Assembly (NCBI GenBank): GCA_016800925.1
Contig: JABCPU010000115.1
Coordinates: 1 to 64,000 of the forward strand
Origin: Suillus spraguei
Lineage: Eukaryota > Basidiomycota > Agaricomycetes > Boletales > Suillaceae
Direction: 5' to 3'
DNA: 64,000 bases
A program made the position numbers and the translations under genes. Under the pieces are notes generated by a model that was not told where the DNA came from, did not search any database, and saw only the letters and a program-made list of their open reading frames with translations. Positions within the stretch are counted from its first letter, which is position 1; the number at the start of each line of letters is the position of its first letter. Below, one piece after another: positions 49,849-64,000 of the stretch.

Positions 49849-51062
49849 TCATTGGCAGATAGTAATACTGGTAAGGTACATATGATACACAAATGAGTGA
49901 CAAGAGGTAATATATAAGTTGAAAAAAACGATGTCAACGGGGCACACACGGCGCGAACTTCTACGGATTAAGCGTTTCGTGTCGGAAACTGCATCAGAAT
50001 CAACGATATCTCGAGACACACGTCTGCGCTTCGGGGGACCATCACGGTCAGAACCACCGCCCCGAACAGATCCAGATCCAGTAGAACAGAAAGAGAACGA
50101 AATGGAGGGAGAAGACCCTTTGAGTGCGGTATGAACGATGCTAGATATGTCCATACGATTTGCGGTCTTGCGTGCTTCTTGTTCGTCGGGATCTCGGCAA
50201 CGCTTGCACGAGCTACGAGGAGAGGTAACAGAGGCCCTATCGCCTTCGTTTCTTGTTTTCATGGCATCGGCAGCAGCGTCTAACTCCTCGTTTACTTCCA
50301 CCGGTGTGTGCACATCTGCGCGAGAATCCCCCGCTGCGGAGCTGACTTCTTGGATCTCAGGGGTCACCGGAGGAGAGGGAAGAGGTGTACCGGAATTAGG
50401 TACACTGTCAGAAATTGCTGTCATAGTGCTCCAGTTGGGAGTATCATAGAAAGCACCCTGGCGCCGGAGCTGGCTACCCCGTTGTGCTTTGATATAACAC
50501 TTTGGAGCCTTCCATCGGTCATCAGCGATGGCATTCCTCAAGTTGGCGTGCGCGACAGGAGTGGTGCTACGGTGTGATGAAGGATGAAATGCGGGTGTGG
50601 GAGTTGCCTGATAGGAAGGTAACTTTGGCACTGAGAAAGTGCTTAGCGATCTTTCTAAGTTCGAAGCGGGTGTCACGGGCTCTGGCGTTCCAAAAATGAC
50701 AGACGGGGAAGGCGAGGCATATTGCGTGTTTCTTTTCAATAAGGATGTGACGGCTGATATTAGCTGTTGTTGTTCCGAACGAATATCCTCCATGATGTCT
50801 TGCTGTGAGCTGAGCATTGATTGAGTACTTTGAACAAATACAACATGATAGAAATGACTTACTCTAGCTTCGACTGCACAGCGATGATTGATTGATCTCG
50901 TTCTTTGGCTTTCTCGGCTTGAGCGGCCAGAGTAGAAATGATGTTTAGGAATTTTGCGTCCTGTGCTTCCGTGATATACCGGACAGCGGTGAGCACTTCA
51001 TCCGCATCAAGGGATGACGATGACAAGCTGGGCGTAGAACTATCTGTAGATAAGAAGGCCAT
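49849..51062 (-). CDS. Orphan nuclear-type protein with N-terminal coiled coil
   Basis: I do not recognise this protein. A single intron joins two exons; using the acceptor after GCTCAG gives a 53-base intron and 386 residues. The first 100 residues look helical and coiled-coil-like (LAAQAEKAKERDQSIIAVQ, QQDIMEDIRSEQQQLISAV). The middle is Ser/Thr/Pro-rich with repeated TP motifs (FGTPEPVTPASN, SGTPLPSPPVTPE). Basic clusters (CKRCRDPDEQEARKTANR, GPPKRRRVSRD) suggest nuclear location. The C-terminal 30 residues are hydrophobic and may be read-through beyond a missed last intron. Start is the ATG at 51062; a longer upstream frame exists but looks non-coding. Confidence 0.6.
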
Positions 51063-51756
51063 CTCTAGGATCGGATGAGTGTGGGATACTGGTGAGCGAG
51101 TTGCGATGAGTGATTTAGTTCTATGTGGTTCTGAGACCAAAGTCGTGCTGTCTGGACACCTTAAGTATCGCACTAGACTAACGCTTTGGTCATCAGGAAG
51201 GGTAAACGCTTGGATGCACGCTTGGATGGCTCTTGCGTCCAAGCAAACTATGCGCTTGGACAAGCACTGATGTGCTGGACCTTAAACATGACCAGCTAGT
51301 CATTGGCTGCCTATAATATTGAATCTATTTGTTATCATATCATTGCGCAGTAAGTGAAAGTCAGAGTTATACGTACACAAGTCTGAGACTCTTGACCAAT
51401 AGTATTTTGCCAGTGATATCGATTGCAAGTTCTAGTTCAAGCGCCGATATCATACATGCACCCATATTTCCTGCCTGCCCCCTGACACCTCTACCCCCGG
51501 GCCGTAGTACCGGCATTTGCTTTTCACATTAAACATGAGCAATATCTTGGAACATACTTGACATTATCGAGAGCTGCAGAGTTTTTCCAATCATGCACGA
51601 CTACCTTATTGACACTCAGGTACAGAAACCATAAACAAGGTTCCTGCCGAAATATTTTAAGCAATGGTTTTGAGTTTACATAAGCGACTACAGTGGTCAT
51701 TCGGCAGTGGCAGTTCTTGTCCAGACTGTCCAGCATTACTCACTTATTGTCAACAA
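51063..51756. other. Divergent intergenic region
   Basis: A promoter region between the coiled-coil orphan and SYF2. No specific element is recognised. Confidence 0.4.
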
Positions 51757-52848
51757 ATGGCTTCAGATAGCGACGAAGAGAAGACAGCGGCAGAAGAAGG
51801 CACAATGACAATAGACGAGAGAAAAGCAAAACTTGAGGAGCTGAGAGCGAAGATGGTGCATGGCCCTCTCTATATCATATTCTTCATCCCTTACTCACTG
51901 TTCCACAGCGTTCAACAACGAAAGCGAATCGCGCCGCCCTTATAGAAGAGTCTTCCAAAGCCAAAATGACAGCGAGGGATACTGCCCGGCTAGAACGACA
52001 GCGGAAACTTGCGGAGGTGCTACGGATGCAGACTGAAGCTGAGGATCGGGGAGAGGATGTGGAGCGGCAGAAGAATTGGGAATGGACGATAGAAGATAAT
52101 GATAATTGGGAAAAGAAAAAGGCAAGGAAGGCACGGAGAGCAGACTATGAGTTTCACGGTAGGGTTTATGTTATTCATTGTATATGACACTCATCAAATG
52201 TTCCTGTGTAGATGATGTTCACGCGGCTCGGCGGCGCTACAAGAAAGATCTTGACCTTATTAAACCCGACCTTGTTGCATACAACCGACAGAAAGAAGCC
52301 GTGCTGGGATTAGCACCAGGGTCTCTTTCGAAGTCTGGGAGCAGCACGCCATCGTCGTCCGCTCTCACAACCTTTGATCCTTCAGGCGGACAAGTGAGTG
52401 TTACCGAACCTTCCATTGTACTGTATTTCTTATGATATACATTTCTTAGGTGGTTCCATCACCTGAACAACGGATGGCTGTAGAGAGCTTTTACCGAGAT
52501 GCCAACACTCTACTGTACGCTGACAACAAGCCCACCGAAGACGCCATCGATAGAGTGGTTGGCAAGATCAACAGAGAGTACGTTGCTGTACAAATTTGGC
52601 TTTCACTGTAGCACTGACGTTCCGCCGTAGCATTGACAAGAAGGGCAAATTCTCGCGAAAGAGGCTCAATGAGGATGAGGGCGATATTACCTACATCAAT
52701 GAACGGAATCGTGTGTTTAACAAAAAGGTATGCTATTGCTCATGATGCTCCTGAAATATGAGCTGATGAAAAGTAACAGATCGCGCGGTACTACGACAAA
52801 TATACCTCTGAGATTCGGGCTAGTTTCGAGCGGGGAACAGCACTATGA
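51757..52848 (+). CDS. SYF2: Pre-mRNA-splicing factor SYF2
   Basis: SYF2 is a small component of the Prp19-associated (NTC) spliceosome complex. The protein starts MASDSDEEKTAAEEG and continues with the helical TIDERKAKLEELRAKM. After an intron come KAKMTARDTARLERQRKLAE and NWEWTIEDNDNWEKKKARK. The diagnostic core follows: ADYEFH (intron) DDVHAARRRYKKDLDLIKPD, then PSPEQRMAVESFYRDANTLL, DNKPTEDAIDRVVGKINRE, IDKKGKFSRKRLNEDEGDIT and YINERNRVFNKK. The last exon, IARYYDKYTSEIRASFERGT, completes the protein. All segments are present and in frame across six or so introns; the length, about 260 residues, fits the family. Confidence 0.93.
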
Positions 52849-55372
52849 TGACCATAAACTGCCACAATGCTATTCAGCCCGCTTGTTGCACATTTATTCA
52901 GACTACATGCATATACTCACATTCTGTAACATTATTGAGATTTATATTATTGATCCCACTTGCAGCATGATACAACTCATAAACGTAGAGTAAAACGGGA
53001 TAAAAGCAGTAGATTCAGCGCGGCTAACCACAACATAATAATATATGTAATACTATGAACACAAGCGGACCAGAGGACAAAATTCAACGGTTGACACCTG
53101 AAAGAACGAAGATTAGCACCTGATCAAATGATGGTTTTGGAAGGCGTGAAGTATCAGAATTGCAGAAGTAATGATAGTCAGCAGCTAGACACAGAGGTCC
53201 ATAAGACTGTTGAGCTTGAATGTGATATTTGTTCATCAAAAGGAGCAAGCAGAAGCGAGCACAGAATGCGATGGATGGGATTACTTACCTGAAAGTTGGG
53301 GTCAGTAGCAGGACTTTGGACGAAGCAACGAGGTGTCTGCTGGAAATTTTAACCATCAATTTAAACTCCGCAGTCCGCGATATAGCTTAAAGCTTATTAA
53401 TATCAATTCAGAACTAAGAGAGTATCCATTCCAACGTTGGCGACTACGGACTGAGGCCGCCACATCTTGTATTCGAGAGGGTTGCAGGGAGAACAATTTG
53501 TGGACGACGCGAAACACGCTAGTTCCCTGCTAAGCAATATCGCCAAACGTAGTAAAGCTTTGTAGTCAGCAACACTATCGAAATGGCATCTGGAAACCTG
53601 GAACGCACGTAACACTCCCTCCGTAAGCGAAACCTCGAGAAAGCCAGTTGTCCTTTGACTTCGTTCGTTTCTGGACATCACTGAGTTACGCTTTCGTGTT
53701 GTGTTTAGAAACATCAAGCAGGAATCTGTCGAATGTGTATCATGAACATGACTGAGACTCGAGAAGACACGGTATCCAATCATTGGACATCATTCAGGCT
53801 ACTCGTATAGTTACTAAAGACGTAGCATCTCCACGGTCAGTTGAAAGCAGTAGGTAAGTATTTCGTGCATTAAACGAGGTCCTACGAGAAACGTCAGAGG
53901 AGAAGACACTGTTAAGATCAGATGCTGTTCGATAAGTATTATAGATGTCGACAACATATAAGAATGTCTACGCATCCCACAGAGCGTCGTCGTAGGCCAC
54001 GTATTCCTCCCCGCTTCAGATACATCACCGTTCCAACCAACTCACACTTCGTCAACTTACAACGTCAAAGGTTCCTATAACGCCAACACCATCAGTAAAA
54101 AAGACATCTAATACGTTCAAAATTACCAACTGGTTCATGTCCATATTGAAATCGAGAGTGTTGTGATAAGTGTAGAAGACGACAAAGACATCATCGTAGT
54201 ACTCCAGGAAGCGTACTCTCGCGTCGACATTGTCTCAGCGATGCTGGACGGCGTCTATCTTGGTATAGGATCAAGTCATCGAGTCCTACAAAGGTTAACG
54301 TTGTCAACGGCATCAATCAAACACAGATAGACGATGGTACGCACATCCGGGTGAAGTCGAACGTGTCGACCATCCTTAAGTCGAATGTTCTAAGTCGAAA
54401 AGCTTCAAGTCAACGGTCCTCACGTCGAGCTTACTTAGTCGCGAAAGCAAAGTCCTAAGAGGCGGAAGTATGAGTTGTAAGGTCGAGTTGTAAGGAGTGG
54501 ATTCGTGGAAACTCAAGGACTTCAACGAGAAGGGGAGAAGTGCCGCTCTGCGTCGAGTGTCCGACGACGAAAGACACGATAAAAGATGCGACGAATTCAC
54601 GAGTCAAGGCCTAATTCATGGACCAAAGCCCTTAGTTATATAACCCGAAAGACGGGGAGAAGATAGAACATACCTAAGCGACGAGTCCACGCATCCAAGA
54701 CCTAGGCGTCAGCGTTATCAGTCATATGTACGAAAAAACAATGTAGGGAGGAGAAACACACCAAGGCGACGATTCAACGATCAGAGCATCCATCATTACT
54801 GAAAACCAACCGATAAATAACGAGCAAAGAGAACCGAGACGAAGTCGAGGGAACAGACGAAGCGTGAAAGGTTCGCTAAGGCCTGGAGGTTGAGGTAGTG
54901 ATCATTGCGAAAAGATGAGACGAAAGATGAGATGAAAGAAAGAAACGAACTTGAACGGCGATCCAACGAGCAAGACACGCATGTGTACCAACGACAGCGA
55001 GAACGTAATCGGGAGTCAAGGGACGAGAGTAGGGACCATTGGGAATGAGGAAGAAACGCAGTCAGGGAGGTGGGATGGGGGATGATTCGCCGTCAAGAAA
55101 CGAGAACTAGAGAGAGGGAGCATAGTGAAGGTGAAGAGGTCGCAGAAGAAGACGCTGTGAAATGGCTCGCCAATGCACAGGCTTCGAAGTCGTCAGCTAC
55201 GTGTACGAAAGGATGAAACGGAAGAAAGAGACGAACCTGTACAACCGCGCAATGATCAAAGCATCTGTCTGCACCGAGAACCAACCAATAGATAATCGAG
55301 CGCCGAGACAACAGAACGGGTAGAAGCAGAAGGAGCATGAAGATGAAGAGTAGAAAGCCGACGATGTTGTTC
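52849..55372. other. Gene-free stretch of about 2.5 kb, purine-rich to the right
   Basis: No gene is supported. From about 54300 the plus strand is unusually rich in GACGA, AAGTCGA and GAAAGA motifs and contains the diverged duplication listed separately. A minus-strand frame at 53403-53783 has no recognisable motif. Confidence 0.45.
54774..55320. repeat. Diverged direct repeat pair
   Basis: The segment at about 54774-54840 recurs at about 55247-55312 with substitutions and small indels. Shared strings include GATCARAGCATC and RAACCAACCRATARATAA. The pair lies just downstream of the broken protease gene and may be duplicated 3' flanking DNA of that family. Confidence 0.45.
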
Positions 55373-57473
55373 TCAATCTCGCCAGGTGGTGCGGTAGAAG
55401 TCGGCGTACTTGAACTCCTTCTTGATCTGGAGTAGTAAGTACCAGCCCGGAGTGCAATACTGAACATGGTTGCTGGTAAAGCCGCCTTTGTTACTGCCCG
55501 AGTGGAGTTGGCCAATGATGAAAGCTTCACCATTCTTTATGTGCCAGGCGAGTGAGCCCGAATCGCCCTTGGCGGAGAAGGCGTCGAGAGTCTTGACGCC
55601 TATGTTGTAGATGCCGAGCTCGACGGACGGGATACCGACCTCGTTGAGGGCGAATGACACCAAGCCGGCGTATTGTCCGAAGGTGAGGCCGGTAGTGTTG
55701 CCGTCTTTACCGACGCTAAGGCAGGGCTGGCCTTCGCTGTCGATCTCTGTCGGGTTAGCGAGGTCCTCTTTAGGAGCACAACCCATAATCCTAAGTTTTC
55801 TCCCCTCGGGATACTCAAACGTAGTTGTACCACTACCCCGAGAATAAAACATGGTCGTAAGATCTGGAATAGAATACTTCGATCCTAAAGAAGGTTGTTT
55901 TCGTTAGACGAGATAAAAATGGGAAAAATGAGTCGAAACGCACCGAGATCGACGACGTTGCCCTCGAACTGATCCTCGACCTTCGCCTTAGCGACCAAGA
56001 ACGCCCCCCAGTCCGAGGTATACTTTGTGCCGCCTGCAACGTCGACCGTGATGGGTGCAGCGTATTGAACATAGCCGATATTGCGGTGGAGAGTAATGTC
56101 GGACCAGTCTCTCTAAACCTCAGCGTAGAAGGTCTCGAGCTTGGCAATAGCCTCGTTCTCGTCGTCTAATTCTCGTTGATTCGCCTCCGCGTCCTCCGCG
56201 TCACCTCCCCCCTTTGCCTCCAATCTGATGATCTCTCGGGCCCAAAAGTTGGCGGAAATGCCGTGGTCATCGATGGCCTTCGTAATCTCGTCGAGGTCCC
56301 TCTGGAACCGCCGCGTGCCACAAACTCTAACATAGTCCCTAGGTGCGCCGCCTTTATACTCATACTCGACGGTGGTGTTCTTACGAAGGACGTGGCAGTT
56401 GCTGACTCCGAACATCCTGTCACTGGGGTTGCCGTCCTGTTCTCATGGAACCAAAGAGTGAGAGTGCCCTGGACATCCTCCTCCTCCATCCATTTCGTCG
56501 CCAGGGGAACACCATGAAGAGGAGTGAGGAAGCGACGGACGTGATGGGTGGCATTAATGTTGCCGACATGGTGCATCAGCGGTAGACCCGCCAGCCTCTG
56601 CAGGATGGCCTCACGCCATTCCACGACAGCGTCCTTGACTCCATGATCATGGAGAAGCTTGAAGATCTCTTGGGAGACGTCGTGAGCGGTATCTGAGGAG
56701 GTAGAATTGGAAATGACACCAACCCAGATCACGATAGGACCGAGACTCCCCAACTCCTCCTCTCCCGGCGGTCCATGAGTGAAGAAGCGGGCAGGGTCGA
56801 TGGACGACCAGTTAATCCCCCAAGCCTTGATCAGCTCACAGATCTTGGGACCGACAGTGCTCCAAACACTATTGAGCGGGGTTTTAAAGACTCCACGGAT
56901 CGACTTGACAGTGAGATGGGCGTATCTGCCGCTGGGCCTGAGGAAGGGTGTAGTGAGGCAATCTGATCGGTAAACGAGTTCCGGGCGGTCGCCGTCTCCG
57001 GTGATGCCATTATCTCTCAAACTCGCTGGGGGTATACCGGGAGACTGCAGAGGTATCGTTGGCGATGGTGACGGCGGAGAGATTGGAAGACATCGTAGAT
57101 GTTGCTTAACGTCGAGGACCAGGGTGGGACAAGGACGTCGCGTCGTCGGCCCATGAGGTCTATGCACTGGAGAGCGAGGAGAGAAAGTTCTGAACGAACG
57201 GTGGTAAATGTAGCATAGACGCGGAAAGAAATGAAGTGACTTGCTCAACAGCCCCGGGCGCTCTTGCATTGTCGCAATCGCCTGCATACCGTATCCCGAA
57301 ACGTCTACAAGGGGGACGGTAAGTGTGGCATAGATGGGCAAAAAGACTAAGACACTCGCCATCGCCCAGAAGGCCGGCGTTGTTCAGATCATCTAGGGTG
57401 AATCCCAAATCTTCAAAAGGTCAGTGTGAAATAGACGAAGGAAAATACGATAGGACTTGGTCGAAAAATCCAT
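55373..57473 (-). pseudogene. Orphan-family chymotrypsin-like serine protease, broken copy
   Basis: The locus encodes an N-terminal domain like that at 40836-41501 followed by a chymotrypsin-fold protease. The probable catalytic triad is His in FGVSNCHVLR, Asp in YTSDWGAFLVAK and Ser in FSAKGDSGSL. The C-terminus continues FIIGQLHSGSNKGG, VQYCTPGWYLLLQIKKEFKY and DFYRTTWRD. The gene is damaged. The first splice donor is CC where the other copy has GT. About 300 bases of unrelated or duplicated sequence sit between the early exons. One base is lost near 56436 (AACAGGAC for AACAGGGAC). A TAG at 56113-56115 interrupts AEV-RDWSD. The last intron (GTGCGT..TTTAG near 55890-55945) is intact. No signal peptide is seen, so intact relatives are likely intracellular. 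The promoter is similar to that of the plus-strand copy. Confidence 0.8.
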
Positions 57474-58491
57474 ATTGAAGACAAGACCTCAGCAAAGTTC
57501 ACAGAAAGTTCGCAGATAGACACGTAGAGTGGTTTGAAGTGAGAAGCCTCCTCTTATATTCCGGAACACAACCTCTATCTATACGTGACGTCAATCTAAA
57601 ATTTAAATATTAATATTAGTAAAAACCACTCCTAAACGTAGCACCTAATGGAAAGGTTGTACTACATGTGACTCCCAAGTGGATGACTGGAGCGCATGGT
57701 CGACGGCTTGTAAGCGTGATCCTCAGTGTGCTTCGATCCGACATCACATCTCACTCTTATAAGGGCTTCGCTTGAGAATCGGCGCCTCATTCTCTGCGTT
57801 CATCCCATCTGCTCGTCGTTCAACAATTTTATACTCATAGCACGACTCTTGTCTTTACCTCAACGTCGCTCTACTACGTCACCGAAGTGCGTTGTCTTGT
57901 ACCTCTGTACTTACATAATGCTATAGTGTTGTTCCATCAAGACTCCCATTCTTCGTACACCATCTAAGCTCGATACTCCCATTGACGACGTTCACACATT
58001 GTCCAAATTTCCGTCTGGCGAGATTGCTCTTTGCCGCATGGAAATTTGGTCAATATGGAAATCGAGTCATGTTCTTTGAAACTTTTGACGTATGCGGCCT
58101 GTCATTTTTGAGCGCACCATCCTGTTATCCCTCATTCCATTCTCGCAGTGGTTCGAATTGGGTGCCAAGAATGCCAGCGAGGAAACCGTATGCTTCATTT
58201 TTTGACTTCCCACCTTTCCTACACGCCTTGTACTTTTGTACGCCCTCAGCCTCCAGCTTATTATTAGTGAACAGTGAATCGCCCATGCCATTCTTTTTGC
58301 TGTCAGCATCAAATGTCCAGTCCTTAGCGAATAATATCACTCAGTTAGGTCGCTCTTCTAGATTTTTGTCCCAAAGATCGACATAGTATTATGGTATTAT
58401 ACACAGGTGATCAATTACACTAGAACCGATGCATATCAACAAGCAAAAAGAATATTTTCAAGTTCCCCTGATCCATGCCTCTAATACAATA
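57474..58491. other. Gene-free stretch of about 1 kb
   Basis: The left end is the promoter of the protease pseudogene. I see no gene in the rest. Confidence 0.5.
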
Positions 58492-61819
<3,328 letters not shown>

Positions 61820-61995
61820 CCTGAAAAGTAAGATCTAGTTGAGTTGCCAGCTACCACGTTGAGATAATTGGATGAATATTTGCAAACCTTGGACGCGTCG
61901 CGACGCGTCAATTGTGTCTTGTTCAGGGCAGGTCCAAGCCCGTTCACGACCAGAACTTATGGCATTCCTTGAAATTCAATCAAGTTTCAGTCCAT
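61820..61995. promoter_or_regulatory. Shared MCM4/ORC3 promoter with two MCB boxes
   Basis: The 176 bases between the two start codons contain ACGCGT at 61893-61898 and again at 61903-61908, one helical turn apart, within GACGCGTCGCGACGCGTC, itself a near-perfect palindrome. ACGCGT is the MluI cell-cycle box bound by MBF (Mbp1/Swi6) to drive G1/S genes. Because both flanking genes act in replication initiation, joint cell-cycle control is likely. Confidence 0.75.
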
Positions 61996-64000
61996 ATGGC
62001 AGTCAACATAGATTTAGATGATATCAATCAGGCGAGTCCTGCATAAATGTCTATCTAAATGTCTATTGATTTTTGTTTCAGACGACAGTCTACATTCCAT
62101 TCCATGATTCTGGTAGCATAAATATACTTTCTATCCGTAAAATCCAGCTGAAATAGATGATTTAGACGATGTGAACACCGATACAACACCGCCATCCCTA
62201 TTCCCCGAGCGAGATTTTCATCAAGGATGTCAGCTTCGCTTTCAAGCATGCAGAGCAGCTTGGGGCAAATGTTTAAAGAGGATGCAGGTGTGTGTTTCAC
62301 TCTTTTTTTTCCTTTCGAGAGTCTCACATCAACAGGAACTCATTCACTCACTGCACGCGCCGGTTGTGGAGAGTGTTGTCGAGCAAGTTAAGAAGTCTTA
62401 TATGGATGAGCTTCCGGGACTACCGTACCCCGAGTTACCAGTCATATCCGTCACATGTATGTTTGCCTACTCGAGTTGAAACACTGCCCTCCAGTTCTTA
62501 TTCTGACAGCATCTAGCATGTCATCTTCTCTCTTCGACGAGATTTCCTTCCAACTAGAGGAAAACACAGACGAGCTTTTCGAGGACACAAATGACCATTT
62601 TGTGACACACGTCTTCCCAAGTGATTGCACAACTATTACGGGAGCCATGAAGACAATTGTGTCAGGTTTTGTATCCCGATCCCCTACCGGAGGACAAGGT
62701 ACTTGCACGTCACTCCTTGCCTATCTAATTTATTGATATTTCAATACCTTCAGACATAAAACGCAAGCCATCTACCTCCCTAGCAACATATGATATTGCC
62801 CTCCTTGAGACATGGTATCGAGCCGTATGTGATGCACGAGGTGAGGGGCTTCAGAATTCCCTTCCTGCTGTTTGCTGAGCGAAATTAAAAGACGATCGTC
62901 ACCACAGGTCACGTCTGATAGTTATAATGCATGACTTCGAACAACTGGAACCTCAGGTGGTTCAAGACATGTTTGAAATTTGCAGGTCAGACAGTTCTTA
63001 AATAATGTTTGTCTTCTTATCAAATATTACTTAGCTCATACATCCCGCGCTTACCATTGGTATTTATCCTCGCGCTGGCCTCGCCCCCTTCCCCATCTTA
63101 TATTCGTGCCACATACCCTCACGCTATGCTAGCACTGCTGCGAGTGAGAGACTGCCCTTTTCCGCTAGCTGAAAAATCACTGCACAACATTTTATTAGAG
63201 GTTTGTCGAATATTGATGACACCATGAAGATGCTTACAGAATCTATTAAGACATTTTTTGATCCTACATTCGAGCCAGATATCATGATCGGCCCGACAAC
63301 CATCGACTTCGCAGTCGAGTTTTTTACTCGTCACAGCTCATCACTTGATGGTTTATTATCTATACTTCAAGTATGCCATTTCTTCTTGCCATTGTCCATA
63401 ATTAATGCAAGCAATAGCTAGCTCACATGAAACATTTTGAAGAGCCCCTCAGCGTCCTCGCCCCTGCTCAAGCACTAGGATGGTCCAAAGATGCTGCTCA
63501 AGTGCTTCTCACACCTGACGCTTTCCCCTTCCTTGACGCCCTTTTTGCTCGAGTGCACGGATCAACGCTCATCGTGCCTGTAGAACATGCCACTAGTTGG
63601 CGAAGCGCCACTGTCGATTCACTCCTATCTTCAGTAGAGACTGCACGTGATATTTTCCGACTACGCGTGAAACTGTTCCGTGTAGCATTTCGGCTTATAC
63701 TCTGTGTTCGCCAATTCATGCTGGTGCATGAACGTAAGTCCGTCCAGGGTGACCAGACGGTGCCCGATTTGATGTGCTTGGCGTTGCGAGGACGCCTAGG
63801 TAGTGTATACGGTCATTTGTGTTCTATGATCAAGTGTGTGAATTTTGGTAGCACTCTTGACGGGAGCAGCTGATCGAGTTATTGATCTCTGTAGGACGCT
63901 GCCCGCAGCACAACTTGAAGACTTTGCACGGGTAGTACACGATTTCTTTGAGGATATTCTCGAGGACGTAAAAGCAGAAGAAAACGAAGTCATTTCGCGC
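61996..64000 (+). CDS. ORC3: Origin recognition complex subunit 3, 3'-truncated by the window end
   Basis: ORC3 is a core subunit of the six-protein complex that marks replication origins. The first exon encodes MAVNIDLDDINQ and ends at a GC donor (GCGAGT), a less common but genuine splice type; then TTVYIPFHDSG, EIDDLDDVNTDTTPPSLFPE and FRDFHQGCQLRFQA-like sequence (FHQGCQLRFQACRAAWGKCL). Later segments include ELIHSLHAPVVESVVEQVKK, YPELPVISV, GAMKTIVSGFVSR, RLIVIMHDFEQLEPQVVQDM, SSYIPRLPLVFILALAS, TFFDPTFEPDIMIGPTTIDF and EFFTRHSSSLDGLLSILQ, all characteristic of the ORC3 AAA-like and winged-helix regions. The window ends inside the helical C-terminal part. Start was chosen because MAVNIDLDDINQ is typical and the preceding bases are promoter-like. 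Confidence 0.88.

Overview
This window is nuclear DNA from a filamentous basidiomycete fungus, most likely an Agaricomycete. The evidence is the very high density of 45-70 bp GT-AG introns, an orthologue of the clamp-cell protein Clp1 with a second diverged Clp1-like gene nearby, a laccase-family locus, a remnant of a fungal hAT transposon, and an orphan protease family that I associate with Agaricomycetes. Gene spacing alternates between compact housekeeping stretches and gene-free stretches of 1-2.5 kb.

Layout. 1-3.7 kb is gene-free and repeat-rich: a MITE-like inverted repeat, a degenerate hAT element carrying an internal minisatellite, and two flanking sequences that recur around the next gene. 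3.9-6.1 kb is an intact secreted S10 serine carboxypeptidase. 6.4-10.7 kb holds GWT1 (GPI-anchor inositol acyltransferase) and an amino-acid/polyamine/choline-type permease, both on the minus strand. 12.3-14.5 kb is a ferric-reductase/NADPH-oxidase-type oxidoreductase. 15.2-18.4 kb is a 1011-residue orphan. 19.9-22.3 kb is a CaM-kinase-like kinase with an N-myristoylation signal. 22.9-25.2 kb is a dead laccase. 27-35 kb has Clp1, a SAP-domain (NuSAP-like) protein and a second, diverged Clp1-like gene. 36.4-37.8 kb is a DAO-type FAD oxidoreductase. 38-39.3 kb is an orphan with a nuclear-type basic patch. 40.8-41.5 kb is a free-standing N-terminal domain of an orphan protease family; a full-length but broken member lies at 55.4-57.5 kb. 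43.4-44.4 kb is a WASP-like protein reduced to WH1 plus CRIB. 44.8-52.8 kb is mostly housekeeping: a type II NADH dehydrogenase, a cupin, a molybdopterin-binding-domain protein, a coiled-coil orphan and the splicing factor SYF2. 58.5-64 kb has MCM4 and the start of ORC3, head to head.

How the genes relate. MCM4 and ORC3 both act in replication licensing and share a 176 bp promoter with two ACGCGT (MCB) boxes, so joint G1/S control is likely. The Clp1-like pair, the WH1-CRIB protein and the CaM kinase are plausible developmental or signalling genes, but nothing here links them to each other.

A caution about base accuracy. Five otherwise good genes, including the essential MCM4, are each interrupted by one frameshift that would be cured by adding one base to a short homopolymer or next to a like base. 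This looks like systematic under-calling in the assembly. I therefore call genes with one such lesion CDS, and reserve pseudogene for loci with nonsense or splice-site substitutions as well. All exon structures were worked out by hand from splice sites and family motifs; no database search was run.
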